Shown in pieces: positions 34,762 to 49,300 of a stretch of DNA of 64,000 nt. The notes beneath the pieces were generated by a model. That model worked only from the letters and a program-made list of their open reading frames with translations. It ran no database searches and had not been told where the DNA came from. The stretch is from Cloeon dipterum (lineage: Eukaryota; Arthropoda; Insecta; Ephemeroptera; Baetidae), in assembly GCF_949628265.1 (NCBI RefSeq), contig NC_088790.1:14822545-14886544 (forward strand), written 5' to 3'. The number at the start of each line of letters is the position of its first letter. Position 1 is the first letter of the stretch. The translations under genes and the position numbers were made by a program.

Positions 34762-36905
34762 GTTATTGATTGTTTTGATCTCAAGCATCTTGGAGCAGTA
34801 TCCCGTGCCAATTTTTCCTGAAAAGTCCCTGAATTTGCGACTAACAATAAGACAAATAGCTGGTTAGCGGTGATGTTTTCTAAATTTATGGGCTGTCTAT
34901 TATTTGGTCATGTCGCTTTAATTTGGTCTTTTTCTGCAGTCATGAATTACTTAAAATTTAATATGAAATATTTTTCACCTAACTCAATGTTCAATGGTGT
35001 CAAAAAAAATTAAACCAACAACCTTCCTTGATTGATTTGAAGCCGCAGCTTGTCAGAATAAGTTCAAAGAGGAACAAAATTTGTTGCTTAAAAACCCTTA
35101 AACTAGGCACATTTGAAATTGAGGTCAAAAAATTCCATTTATACGTGTTAAAAATTTATTGCTTAAATGAATAAAATTCACATGATTATTTTTTCTAATT
35201 TATTTTATTTTATTGGTATATTTGGACATTAATAACGTCGTTATGTACCATCTAAGCCAAAATTACTTATTCAGTCAATTAATGGAGTCTTATAATTTAA
35301 ATGACGTAGGGAACTGATACAAAACACTTAGTTTATCATCCAGTCCGATCAGCCTGACCCCCCTGGTAATGGTAATGTGAACGAAATTACTCGTCTGGAT
35401 TGTAATTGCAGCCCGTAATAAATATATAATACACGTCAGATTAGAGATTATTCGCGTTTGCTTGGCTAATGAAGTGCGCGAGGAGTGTTTTATTTGATTG
35501 CCGGCGCACCTGTGGAATTTCACATGCGATTCTCGGCTCGATAAAACTCACCCCCGCCATCTCGGACTCGCTGCTTTTGTTCGGAGCCAATTTCACGTCC
35601 ACTTTATTATTCCCTTTCAGGAAAAACCACGCGCAAGATGAAAAAGAGCGAGTGAAACTTTGATGCAGTCCAATCACATTGCGAGGGAATTCATTTTTCG
35701 AATTCAATACTTTTTTTGCCTTTTGAAATTCAATTTGCGGCAGTCGTCGGGTCAGAGATGAGATAGTATCGCGCCGGTTTAATCTGCTGGCTGCGTTCAA
35801 AGGGCCGCGAGGGGGAGGGATGCCGGCGCTTGCTTACATGCGAATTAATATCAAAAACCACCCCCTCTGTGCGCAGATGCTCCACTTCCCATCAGCGGCG
35901 GCTAGAGTGCAGGCAAACGCTAGCCAAGAAATCATTTCTTAATGTCGACAGGCTTGGCTGAACAAGCCGATATTAAAAACGGTCCATCCCTGGCTGGCCA
36001 CGCTCATTTCAATTTACATCTCTTACAAATAAATGCTGACGATTCTCATCACGTTCCTCCAATAAATATATGAACGAACACAAACGTCTTGATTGGGGCA
36101 GTGAGAAGAAGCGGATATTTTATATTACAATTTTGTCCTTCGTGCTAACACTGCTGGATGAGTACATTGTAAATATTAGATAGATATAAATTCGTAAAAT
36201 AAATTAAACATTTTTAAATATCAGGGTTTGCAGTTTTGTCCGTTGGTTTTTTAAGAAATTAAAAAAAAGGAAAGTCAATTTTTTCTGAACAGACGTAATA
36301 TTTCATTTTGCCCACTTTTTCCGACAGCGTAAGATATATAAGATACCGCCTTGAAGGTTAAATATTAAAAAAATATTCAGAAATTGCAGTTTGAATTAAA
36401 TTTATAAATTTAACACAGGTCAAAATAAATGCTTAAAAGTACTAAAACTTCTAAACTATTAAATGTAAGACGGTAAAATTGTCTGTTTTTTAATTGAAAT
36501 GTGGAATATTTATTCATTTTTAAAAATAGATTTTGCTAATAAAAACGTCATTGACTCAAATCGTGCGTTAATCCAAAAGTTTTTAGGGAGAAAACAACAG
36601 TTAAGAGTGACCACGTACTAAATCGGCGAATTTTAATTTGGTATAATCGTCTCTGTAAGGATAAAAATATATAGAGCAAAATAATGACGTTTTCCAGATT
36701 TTCAATCGTATAAAATCGTTAAAATTATTTTAAATCCTGCTAAAAAAAAAGTTTGGTTTCTTTCCAAAAAATAGCCTTCAGACATAGTCTTTTGCAACAC
36801 CCTGTTGAATATGAACATCTGGTTAAAGTTTTACAAAAGCAAATTCATGCCAGTTTTTTTCGCTGCCCCGCGATTCTCAAGACTCGCAATCAGAAGACTG
36901 CCTTT
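34762..36905. other. Gap between Orc6 and rough
   Basis: Contains AATAAA near 35169 as a possible Orc6 3' end and a locally GC-richer patch at 35450-35950. A 119-codon minus-strand frame at 35441-35800 has no recognisable domain. Nothing else is supported. Confidence 0.4.
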
Positions 36906-39900
36906 TCATAACGAGCTCGAGGCAGCCGGGCAGTTATTATTATCGTGATGATCATGGGGCGAACCCGAAGTGGGAGGGTGAAGACAAAGGGTGCAGTACG
37001 GTGGGCAGAATACCAGTCCACTGGCCATCGCTAGATTCCTGCATACAAATAAAATTTCAAATAATTATAAAAACGTAGTTTGGATTTAGAAATTTAAATT
37101 TTTTTCGGTTCTGACATTAAGAGTTAAAAGGTTAAACCAGGAGGTTCTCTTGTACCTTTCTAACAGCTGTAACTTCTGTCCTAGTTAAAAAGGATTTTGG
37201 CAAAAGTGGCTTTGGGGTATCTTCCCATTCAAGAAAAAATATATTTTTAAGAAAAAAGTAAGAAATCACTCGCAGTTTGACTTTAAATTGAAAAATTAAT
37301 CAAATAATTGATTTTGTTCTATACATCTAAAGATGGAAAATAATCTTTCATTTCACGCGATCATTTTTTATTATATTTTATACCGGTTTTAATTTCAAAT
37401 TTATTGATTTTCAAAGCTCACCGGTAATGTTGGTCGAGCTGCGCCTTTTCGATTCTCTTGTCCTTTGCCCTGCGGTTTTGGAACCAAATTTTGACCTGCG
37501 TCTCGGTTAGGGACAGTCTTTCCGCCAGTTCAAATCTCCGTGACCGAGAGATGTACTCAGATCTGCTAAATTCCAATTCCAAACGCAAGGTTTGCTCAGA
37601 GCTGAATGTGGTTCTCTGCCGACGAGGACCACGTCCTTCTTTACGCCTTCGCCGAGCCACTGAAAATATAATTAAAAATGGAAATTTACTTCTAGCAAAA
37701 TTATAGCACCCTTTTTCATCTGTTCCAAAATGAAATTTGAAATGTTTAACTTTAAATAACAATTTAACTTTTTTAACTATAATATATGAAATTTTCTTCT
37801 GTAAGCAATGTTTAAAATGTTATCCTTTTTGTTCAGCAATGATAGTTTTGCCCGCGTTTTACATAAAATATATAATATCTCACGAGGTTTTTCTGCAGAA
37901 ATATTAGCCTCTTTAGCTCCACCGCGCTTAAATTACTAAACACAACATTACCATATTCAAAATTTGGCAGAATTATTTTTAGCTCGTTTGATTAGAAATT
38001 TTTCAAGGATGACATTTCTGAATTTTTATAAATTTTTAAGCCGCGCAGGGCCACGTGCCACTCACCTCCAATAGAATAGCGTTTCGTCGCAAACGTTCTA
38101 GTGCTGCGTATGAAAAAAATCCGAAAACTAAACCCAAAACACATTAGGTTTATTCCATTTTCTTTAAAATGATTTTTTTATTCAGTCATACCTTTCCGCA
38201 GTTGAAATGATTTATGCGGCTCGGACACGCAAAGTGTTAATAAGCGATCATTTCCTGAGCGGAAATGCTCCTAGATATTGGGGATGAAATGCAATCGTGC
38301 GCGTGCTTCGAGATTCATCACTGTCATCGTTAGAGGTATATAATGCGATCGCGCGCGGCACAGGAAAAAATAAGAGCTCAACACCCCTAGTGGACCAGAA
38401 CATTTATTGTGGAAACCCAGGAAACAAGGGTGTGCTTGCAAATATTCAACCTCTGTCGACCGTGCTAGTTTCGACCGATTTTTTTCCGGTACATCACCCC
38501 AATTATCTGGCGTGTATAGATTGATTTTTTGTAAAACGCAACTGGATGACTGGGAAGAATAATAATAATTGTTAGCTGTTTCGACAAAACTTCTTAGATA
38601 GAAAAGCAAAATGATATGTAATGAGATATTTTTCCAAGGTTGCACGGGCAGGAAATTATAATATTATAATTTAAAAAATTTATTTGAAATGAGAGACACC
38701 AACAAAACAGCATTTTTTACTGTGCTTTAACAATTTTATATGCAGTTAGTAAGAATTTACAATAATATTGAAATGGTCAGAAAGTAATTTTTAATTTCTC
38801 ATGAGAATAATTTACTAAATTTTCACATTTAAATCAATTATCTGTCACCTTGAATAATATACGGCCGTGCAGATGCAGAAGGCTTTATTCGCAATAGCGA
38901 CGAGGCTCTAATAATTGTTAATGCAAACAATGCTGAATGGCGAGAAAATCATGCGTGCGTCGTAACAATGTAGGAGCAAGTGAATGCGGTTATAACAATA
39001 TGGTAAATTAATGATGATTTAATCGGGCCCACTCGAGCAAGAAACACGCCGCGTATTCAGCCAGTATGGTAAGTCTCTGTGCGTTAGGCGCGCACGCGAA
39101 ACCACTCCCACGCTCACGAGCGTCGCGGCGACTTACACAATTAGCAGCGGACAAAACGTGAATCGGGCCGTGCAAAATAATCAAATCAAGTCGTCGGCGT
39201 GCGCGGAAATCATAATTCCCTCGGTTAAATTTATTGGCGCGGACAAAACACACTGCAGCCGCAGCTCGGCTCACTTGTGACAACTGTTTGTATCACATAA
39301 TAATTAAGCTGCGCACAAAGGCGCCGACGCGCTCGCGCGGACAATCCGCTTTTCTTCTTTCGCCACCGTTTTCCACCCCCTGCGCCCCGTAGAAAGACTC
39401 CCGAAAAATGTGAAGAATAAAAATGCGAGGAAACCGGGCACGTCAAGGAACCCAGCACTCTTCACTCACTTCAAAAAATAGCCTACAAATTGTGTGCCTT
39501 TTTAATGATTAGATGCATTTATTGACGATCTGCAGCAGAGATTATATCAGTAATTATCAAATTTCTAATTAGGATTATAAAATTTTGAAACAAAGGGAAA
39601 AGTGCAGGATTTTGGGTTTTTGAATCCGTTTTTCAACACCGCTTGTTTGTCCCTTGATTCCCATTAATTTATATGGTTCAGTGGTTATAAAATAATCAAT
39701 TAAAATGGATATATATTGAAAAATTCGAAAAATTCTGAAAATTAACATTTACCTAAAAGATGTATGCTCTGAAAATTAAGAAAAAGGAAAAAGGCATCGT
39801 TTCTCAGGTTGCCGTTTAGGATTCCTAGAAAATCGGCTGTAAAGTTTGCATACTAATCAAGCGGTGAGCACTCACTCCTTATTAGAAATCATGATTTATT

Positions 39901-41125
39901 TCACCAGAAGAGAAAATTTACCTTTTAATTCGCACACCCTTGGATAGATCGCGACGAGAGAAATAGAATTCAAGCGAAAAAAATCATTGACAAACCTGGT
40001 AATTTTATCAAATATTCCGCAAAATCTGACATTCAATAGTTAACCAGGTCTTAATATATGATTATATTTCACATTGTCGAGATCATTATCAACATATTTC
40101 AAATATTTAAGTTTGTAGAGTTCGCAATAAATAGCATTTTACGGATAAATCTAAACCCATTGCATCGCAAAAAATTATTTGCTTTTTTCACCAATTTTAG
40201 GCATATTTGCGAAACAAATGCATTTTTAGATACAAAATATTTCACATTCAATGACCAAAATAAAAATGTTAAGGAATCAATCCTTTTATGCTATTGATAT
40301 CACAAAATATTGGCATATATATTTAATTTTTTAGACGCGTTTATCATACTCTTGTCTTTTTCGGTGCCTTTTCAGGGTTCTCGATTTTGGATAACGTGGA
40401 AAAATTGCACTGAAACCCAGTGGTGAATTTTGCGCAAAATTGACCAATCCTGTCTGTTTGTGCCTTTTACCCCTCAACCAATATTGCTGTGACACATTTT
40501 CACAGCAAATAAAAAGTATCCAAAACGCCTTAAACAGTTTCTTTTAATGAAATCATTGTTTTCAAATCGTAATTTGTGCTGAATTTTCCGGTTTAAACAA
40601 AATTCCAGAGTTCAGTAACAGTGAGTAAAACTTCAACGTGAACACAATCAGATAATTTAACTTATTTACTTACATTGAAAATAAATAATTTTATTTAAGA
40701 TAGTCCTAGGCATTAAATTCGAGGTCTGCAAGTTTCTCACTAGACTTGATTGTAGTATTAAGATAATTCATCAACTTATTTCTATTAAAAATTTTCCTTG
40801 CTTTCTCAAAAATATAATTCACGCTGAGACAAATTAATAAAATTCTAAAAGAGTCAATTTTCTCTCGCCATAAATCTATCTCAATCAAAAAATTAAACTC
40901 ACGGAAGGCGGAAAACCCAGCGGCGAAGGCGTTGGTGTCGGCGCCGGCGGCCAACGCACGGTGCAGGTACGGCGCCACCATCAGCGTGACAGGCGGCACG
41001 GGGGCGGTCGGCTGCGGCGCCGGGGGTGGTGAGTCGGCGCCGTAGATGCGGGCGAAGAAGCGGCGCGGCGACGACGGCCGCTTGGTCGGCGCCACCGGCT
41101 CGGCAACCTTGCTCTCGGAGGCCAT
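36906..41125 (-). CDS. ro: Homeodomain transcription factor rough
   Basis: Three coding exons, 40903-41125, 37422-37659 and 36906-37038 (594 nt, 197 residues). The 60-residue homeodomain (about 83-142) starts [19 protein letters not shown] and ends [16 protein letters not shown], with Q50 and N51. It is flanked by [11 protein letters not shown] and by AQLDQHYRN, which is the pattern of Drosophila rough, a nuclear factor patterning photoreceptors. Exon 1 starts at ATG 41125 and holds [12 protein letters not shown], like the conserved N-terminal motif, then a Pro/Ala-rich stretch. The 3.2-kb intron 1 (37660-40902) has no other supported exon. The protein is much shorter than my recollection of the fly one, mainly after the homeodomain. 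Confidence 0.88.
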
Positions 41126-44100
41126 GTGCGAGGGTGTTCGCGCGCCTACACCACGGCAAAGCAGAGTGCACGTCTCCGATTTTCACCTTCCGCACGCACG
41201 CTGCCACCGCAAGAGGAAGACCCTCTCGGGCCCACCCGCGGGGGAGGAGCCACGCCGGGGGTGGCGTGCGCACCCACGGGGTGGTGCCTATTGTGTGCCG
41301 AGCCGCCAACGAAGCCAAGAAGATCGCTAAATTTGCTGCATGTTTGCCCGAATTGGTCAATAATTCAATTTTAGATTTAAATATTTACACTACACCTTAA
41401 CTAAAATTTGGTAAAAGGGTGGATATTTGATTAAAAACACTTTCTGCGATAGTATTTAAGACAAATTTGGAAGCACAACATTATTTTTCCAAATCCTGTC
41501 TTGAAAATTTGTGAAAAGCCTGAAAATTTAACTAAGCGACAAAATTGCCAAAATCTACTCAATAATAATTTTAAAACTGATATATTTGTTTTAGTTTTAC
41601 AGAGAAGGTTTCAATTTTTTGTAATTTATCAACGTTGAGACCTTAACAGCAGTCTCACGCAGCAGATGTCAAAATTTTCTGTGGTAAATTTTAAGTACCT
41701 TTAACAGGACATTTAAATTGCTTTCAAAGAGGTATCTATTTAAAAATTTGATTCCTTTAACATTTTACAATGGCCTATAAACGAGAAATTTCAGGATCAG
41801 AAACGGAATAAAATTTAATTTCGTATGAGATTCTTTTTTCACAAATAAATTGCGTATAAATATTACTCAAATTATATTTTAAATATAAAAATAAAAAACC
41901 TGTTAGGAAAATTGCTGGCCATAATATATGCAGCTTTAATTTTCTTGGTATATCTAAAGCTCTTGCTTTTCTTTAATGCCGCTTAATGCATTTTTTCTAA
42001 GTTAATTACAATTCTGCATACAATTTATTTTGCTAGTTTTAAACGTAAGTCAAATTAAGAAATCAAACATTCGGTTTCCAGACTGATTTGGAAAAAGATA
42101 AAGCTGAAAAATTGGACTAGATCCGATCCGACAGCCCAATTTCACGGTTTTTGTGTTTCTTTCAGTGAAATTCACCACTGAACTAGCTTCATCAATCCCA
42201 CTTTTTTAATTACATAATAATTCACTTTTTTTGTAAAATGAAAAATTTAGTTTAAAAAAAGTCAAGAGTAAACATTGTTTCAGGCAAGGCATCGATGATA
42301 AGTCAATTACCATATCACCGGATAAGAAGCCTTTTAAATCTTTGATTCACTTGTGTCGGAAAGAGAGTGTGAATGTTGAACAGGCACGCATGCGAGAAGG
42401 ATAAGGCAGCGGAAAATTCTTTTGCTAACGAACCACGACGCCGCTATTTGATATGACTGGGAGTTGAGAAGCATGCGGAAATCATCGCAAATCAAAGGCT
42501 TTAAAAAGCGAAACCTTTCGACGCACATAATGTTTTCATGTGAACAAATTGTGACGGAAGTTTATTTTTTAATGCTTCATCAAAATCTTAAAATTGATAA
42601 AATTCATGAATTTTTTTTAATTAGGTTCGAAAAAAATACAGTGAGATAGAAAAGTGAGAAATTTAACCATTTGTTAAAATATTTTTAATAATAAAGATTG
42701 ACTTTTGCGAATTCTAATAAAATTTTATATTTGTGTCCCAGCAGATTTTTTTTTAGATTTTAAAAACCACCAAACGTGACCGAAGTTGACTCCGCGAAGT
42801 CCTTTTAAGCCGTGGCAAGGGTTAGAAAAAGATTTGGTGTCTGATTTTATGAGCTGCGTAATCTGATCCAGTGTAAAGCGGTGAAGCCCCTTTGGCCGCT
42901 GCTGCTGCTGAGAGGTGATTTGTAATGTAATCACCTCTTTCCTCAGCGGGCGCAGACTTTAAAATCCTCTCGCGACATACGCCCACACTCTGCTGTAGGT
43001 AAAGCTGCTGCTGCTGAGCTTACATACTTCCAATTTGAGCCTCGAGCGACCAACTTGAGGTGCTTCAAATCAAATTACTTATTTTGATTAATATTTCAAG
43101 CAAAGGCGACAGGAAGTCCCGCCGACTCTAATTGGTTGTCAAATTTTTTCCTGCTTCCCTCAAGGCTGTCGCAAAACTGCAGAGGTGTTTTTATTCAAAC
43201 CTCGGATTACAGTTAATAAGAAAGCATTGTGATTAGATAACACTCTCGTTCCTTCTCGCGAAGGTTTTTCCCTGGGAAATAGTGTTGCAGCATTCTGGAA
43301 TTCCTTCGCGCGGCGAGTGCCTCTCATTGTCACATTATGATGTGAGCTTATTTTTGCTCCAGTTTAGTTGGAATTAATTTTCATTGTTGCTTCTTGTTTA
43401 GCAAGGGCAATGCATAAGCAACTCGTCATATTATGCACTAGTTTTTACACATAAAACCTTCTTTTGATTGCACTTGCATGATCAGACCAAACCATTAAAC
43501 AAGTTTAAAATAAAATACGTCTTTGTTACTTTTGAAGTTAGCCACCAAGAGTTTTTAAAAATTGAATTCACGCAAATTTTTGTCTCTTATTAGCAGAAAA
43601 ATTATTTATGTTCTTAAATTCTATATTTAATTAAGATTTTCGAACTTCTCGGATTTCGTATTCAATTTATGGTTAGTTAAAAATAAATACTGACAACGTT
43701 TCCTTGCAAGTTTTTATTTCTTTAATTGGGGTTGAAAAATAAAATTATATACTAATATACACATTAAATGTGCTGTTATAGTTTATCATAATTAATATTA
43801 TTCTGTTATGTATTTTTGCATTTTAAGCAAAATAATTTAGAATATAATTATAAAGCTATATTAACATTTAAAATTTTATTTATGGGTACCGCCTTATTGA
43901 TGACAATTGTCTACAAAAATCAATTTAATTTACTCAATTCCATTATTATTTTTATTTAAATATAATTAACGATTATAAGACAGAAAAATTAAAAAAAAAT
44001 TGTATGGGATATTATGAGTTTCGTTCTGCACATTCTCAGCAAGTCATAGTTAACTAAATACGCAAAAATTCGCCAGCTCTCACACTTCCTACACTCACAT

Positions 44101-46372
44101 TTTTCTAAGAAACAATGCTCTAGACTCTTCTGTGTCTCTAAACAGTCTATATCCTGAGGAAGGAAAGGGAAAAGTCGGCGTTTCGACCATTAGCACGCAC
44201 AGCTCACCCAGGAAAAATTATAAAAGTAGTTCAGCCTTACTCATAATTGACCGAATTTTTCAGTATTCACACACAAGACACACGAGAGCAGGGAAAGTAA
44301 AATGTGAGAAATTGAGCCAGTGTTACATGAACGCGGGGCATTGTTCTCTTCTGCCTTATTTGTTTCTGGAGCTCCGCACGTGTGTCACCGGCCTCTGCAT
44401 CAATGTCGTCATTTTTTACCTTTTATTTTCACATATATACTAAATATCACTGATGGAAATAATGATTGACGTTTCTATTCAACATTTTCTTTGTCACTTT
44501 CTTTTTAAATGAACTGAAAGTAATTAGAAAAAATATATCATTTATTTGTTAGCTATCCCATAGGAAAAAGTTTGAGGATTTGTACAAAATCGACACTCTG
44601 TAGTACAGTGAAAAGCTAAATTCTAGCAGCTCAACAAATATTTTTATTTTACTTTTAGTGATTGATTTATATTTTTCTTTAGCCGAGTGAAAAAGCGGGC
44701 ATGTTTTGCGTCGCATACACGCGTTTTTGCGCTGTTGGCAGAGCAAATCCCTTTTTCGATGTGATAACAATACAGCCTCGGCGGAACTTTTTACTCAGCA
44801 GCTTGGCGTTGAATGCCGCAGTTAGTTTTATGAAGTGTGAAGGATTATTTGAGTCAGAGAGAGCGAGATGAAAATCAATAAAACAGCGCCGAGTGGTGCG
44901 CCACACGACTGCTGTCATCCGCAACAATGGCGAGTTGAACGCCTGGAGATAAAATAATATTAAATATGATGTTTAGTCGTATATCTTCGCTATGGTAAAA
45001 CACAGTAGAATTTTTTACTAATAAATTAAGTACCAGTAAAATTGCAAATTGTGCCAAACTTATCGAAAATATATACGGTTTGTCAGTGATTTTTCGCTTG
45101 ATTTTCGTTACGATCTATCCATCAGTTTGCAAAATATGAGGTGAATTTCCTTTTTGACGAAATAAATCATGACTTTCAATAGGGAGAGAGTGCTCGCCTT
45201 TTGATTAGCATGAAAACTTAGGAGCCAATTTTCTCATAAATTTCAACGGCAACCTGGGCAAATTAAGGCCCTTTCATAATTTATAGAGAGGTATTTCAAC
45301 TTAACGGTAAAATTATTTTTACCCATTTTTTCTGTACAGCTTCCCTTATAATCATTGAAATTATGGTTGTTTTTCCGAAAAATTACGTTTGAGATAATTT
45401 TTGTAACAAAAATTTTCATTCGCTAATGCAACAAATAATATATCCCACTTAAAATGAGTTATATTTCAACTTTTCTACATTTTCAATGTAAATGGTTGAG
45501 TATTAAAACATGAAAGGGACTTACCGTTAGAACAATTTTCTTTATAGAAGTGTCACTTTTAGGTTTAGGTCTACTTGTTGTCTTAAAACTCAAGTTAAAT
45601 AATTGGCTGTAAATTTTAGTCAATTATTTTTTTCTAAGCATCTGAATTATTTTTGGATACCAAATGAACACGAATCAGGCAATTTGAAGACTTTAAATCC
45701 AATCTAAAACCTCCAAAAACAGTGAGAAATCCTTGAAACCTCTTAAAATCACCATGAAAATGGCAGATAGTGGTCTAAATATTTAGTGCATCAAAATATT
45801 TTAAACAAATTTTATTTTCTCGCGTAACCTTTTCAATACAGTCTGAATTTTCCTCTTCATACCATCTGACTGCATCCCAAAACTGTATAAAAATAATAAT
45901 CTTCTCTGTCCAGAAACTGTTTTAAGTTACCAAAACCCTATACGTGTGTGAGAAATATCAAATTTATAAATGTAAACGTTTCAAGAATTTCTAATCACGA
46001 GAAAGTTATATTTTTCCTATTTTTGGTTAATCAAAAGACTGTTGAACAAAATTGCAGAAAAATATACTCAATTATCCACCCGTTTTGTTAAACACCCTGA
46101 TGAAAAAGACTTTTCAAACAAATGTCATACAAACAGATTAAAGATGATGCAAGAGTACAACAATCATTAAACAATAAAAGCACGTCCTTGAATCATAAAC
46201 AATTTCACACCGGTGTGTCGTTGTGCGAAATTGCAAAGAGCCGTGAATAAAACATACAGTAAGTAAATTTGCCGTCATAATGCATGAAAAAGAGGCAATG
46301 GCGAGCGTGTGACTTATCGCAGCTCGCCTCCTGAGGTGGCGTTGCTCAGGTTGGCCAGGCCAGTCACGCACG
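41126..46372. other. Long gene-free region between rough and the ACE gene
   Basis: About 5.2 kb. The first 250 bp is GC-rich and is likely the rough promoter/leader. The rest is AT-rich with only short frames lacking domains. An imperfect hairpin at 42896-42949 is listed separately. Likely regulatory sequence of the two divergent genes, by position only. Confidence 0.4.
42896..42949. repeat. Imperfect hairpin next to CTG repeats
   Basis: AGAGGTGATT (42911-42920) and AATCACCTCT (42929-42938) form a perfect 10-bp stem around an 8-nt loop. The outer CCGCTG/CAGCGG pair extends it across a bulge. A short CTG run lies in the bulge, and another at about 43010. There is no evidence of transcription. 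Confidence 0.4.
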
Positions 46373-49300
46373 ATGCCTCGTCCTGAGCACTTGGCGGTGC
46401 TCCTCTTGTCGGTGCTCGCGAGCGTCGCGGCCCAGCTCGATCTGCCGCCCCTCTACGAGACCGAGGAACGAGGACCGCGGCCGCGAGTCGAGCTGAGCAG
46501 CAGGGAACAGGAAAACCAGGACGTGCGGAAACCACCCCATTTCAGCAACGTCGACGTGCCCGCGCTGCTGCAGGAAATCGACGAACTTGGCACGCAGCAG
46601 TGCACCAGCAACGTCCTCGCCCAGTGGAATTACGAGACCAATGTCAACGAGGTCTCTCAATTGTCCGCTGTGAGTTGCAATTTTTAATTTAAATCAGCGT
46701 ACAAAAATTAAATGTGAGAAGGAGACCAGCTTATTTTATAGCTAGGAAATAATTTAGAACAATTTTCTTTTATTTATTTGGCTAGGAAAATTGCAAATAG
46801 CTAAAAATAATGTTTTCAAACGTTTTAAGCTGACACCCAGGCCATGTAGCTCCATATTATGGTTGTGGGTAAAAATAATAAAACGTAGTTACGGGCATAT
46901 CAGGGCGTTTTTTAGCACCCTGATGACACCAAAAATCAAATTGGTGCTCAAACAAAAATTCAAAAATTGCAAACTATCAATCATCTCTCATGGATATACA
47001 CGATTTAATTTTTAAATTAGTAAAAAATAAATTCTTTTCATTTTTAACAAATTTAAATAAGTAAAATAGCTCAGCAAGTGGAAATTACATTTCCTCTATA
47101 ATCAGTGACAACAACTAATTAACCACATTAATCCAACAAGTTAAGCTATTCGTGCGGTCTTTCATGCTTACTGTCAATACCGGAAGCGAAGAAAGTGGAA
47201 CTCCCCTTGTCCTGATAACACTGGAAAATTATCAATACAAACTGTTCTTTCTGCATATGCACGCTCGCTTGCCGGCGGTGCGACAAGAGGAAAGGCCTAA
47301 AACAATCAGCATAAAAACAACGGCTGGCTAGCAAACGGCCAGTTAAAAATCCTCTATTTCCAGTCTATATCCCTAAACAAATCTTTCTTTGGCTTTTAAA
47401 ACTAGAAAAAAATGGAACACCGAAAACACGGAAATTTGTACTGAGACAATTTGTAGAATCTGGAAATGGCAAGTGTCTAACACACAAACTGGAGCATAAT
47501 TTAAATGCGAGTATTACAAAACTAGGAAAACGAAATGAAAATTGTGTGAAGGAGGTCGCGCGCGCGTCTGCGGTGATAACAAAAGTGCTGCTTATGCTTA
47601 AGGGCCATAAGTGCACGCACGGAGTCGCGATTGCTCAGGGTCGTGAGAATTTCATTCTTCGGGCCAGAGAAAGCCTGCGCTTTTGAAAATAAAACTCACT
47701 CAAAACACTTTGTTAACACACACAAGAACAATGCGAGCTCTGAGCATTTGCATTGATGACAAAAACGAGCCTGTTTGGAAATGTGGAGCAGCGATTATCC
47801 GCCGTGTTAACCACGACACCATTGATTTATATTTATTTCGGAAATTTTTACGTCAGCCAGGGCTAATTTGTTTAGCCCTGAGTCAACCATTACTGGTGCC
47901 TGACAGCACAACTAAAACGTTACAAGTGAGCAAATTTCAAAGAAAAAAAGGATAATAAAATTGATTTTACAATGGCTACTCCCATCGGTTCAAAACAATT
48001 GAAGGAAGGCTAATAATTGTGAATAAAAATTATATCACGCGGTGGTTTCGGCCCCGCAGGCCTCATGAGCAGAACATTACATCCAAAACAAAATTCCTAC
48101 CCACAGAAGAAAACATGGCTGTAGAAAATTTTTAATCAGCGATCGTTGAAAACGTCTACCTGCACTCTTCACTGAATTCAAACACAAAGAGAAAACGAGT
48201 AATGAGAGAGACATCCACAGCTCGTATCTCCCTCTGACGAAAGTTCCCTCTTATCATGATTCGCTTTGCCGAAAATTCTAACATATCTTTTATGAGCTAT
48301 TTTCAAAGAGTGAAAAATTGTTCTTAACATTCTGAAAAAAGTTCAGAGGGGGAAAATATAAATTTCGTTTAACGAAGCTCCTAACCGCCGCCCAATCAAG
48401 AGGATTGTATAATATACATATGTTAAAGTGCCGTGAAATTTATTTCTCCCATCGTTTTTAATTTTAATATATTTTAAATTCTAATTTTGGGTGTTATTCT
48501 AAACACAAAACTGAATTTTAAGTTTTAAATATTTTATAAGTTTATTAGAGCAAACAGATGGAAAATAAAAATAGGGTTGATATTTAACACACATTTGATG
48601 CAACTGATTTATTTTCAGACGTCAAATGTGCACTAATCACGCAATATTTAGACTTTTCAGACACACTTCAAGCCTTTTATTGCTAAGAGCTCAAAACCAT
48701 TCCAAGCTAAATGCACTGAAAGAAAAAACGGGTGTTCCTTGTTGAAATTAAATCGTTTTTTTATTTGCCCACTAATTTCGGCTCTCAACTACAGCACTAA
48801 TTCACACTCACGCACCAACAAAGCGAGTTTATGCCATAATTTAGGGCACGCAGTTAACAGCTGAAATTAGTAGGCAAATAAAAAAGTTGATTATCAACGA
48901 GGAATGTCCGGGGTTTTCTTGTTCTATGAACGAGTCCTCGCGCGCCTCCCTCATTGACATTAAATAAAAATTGACATCGTATTATATACTGCCTGTGAAG
49001 CCTTCAACTATTTTCACATAATTTCACAAAATAAAGAGATCTCCAATTAAAAAATGCTTGAATTTTTATCCGTTCATAAGAATCATGAGCTGGAAAACTT
49101 GGCAGTTTTATAGTTTCCATCATTTTTATTTTCATTCTACCTGTTTTGCTTTGTTACTCGCTTGTTAATAGTAGTTTTGAGATCCATTTGCTTGATTTCT
49201 CTTTTAAAATATAATGCTTTAAATCATTTTCCTGTAAATACAATTCCAACAACCATTTTAAATCTTCTACAAGACGATATGTAACACACAGTCATAAAAA

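Noticed and set aside
35441-35800. 119-codon minus-strand frame between Orc6 and rough
   Set aside because: No domain, no paired splice sites, and no resemblance to a known family.
38066-38103. 38-nt exon-like segment with acceptor and donor in rough intron 1 (minus)
   Set aside because: Including it would shift the homeodomain out of frame; skipping it gives an intact 197-residue protein.
39008-39458. GC-richer minus-strand frames in rough intron 1
   Set aside because: No domain and no in-frame splice path to the homeobox exon; more likely regulatory or chance.
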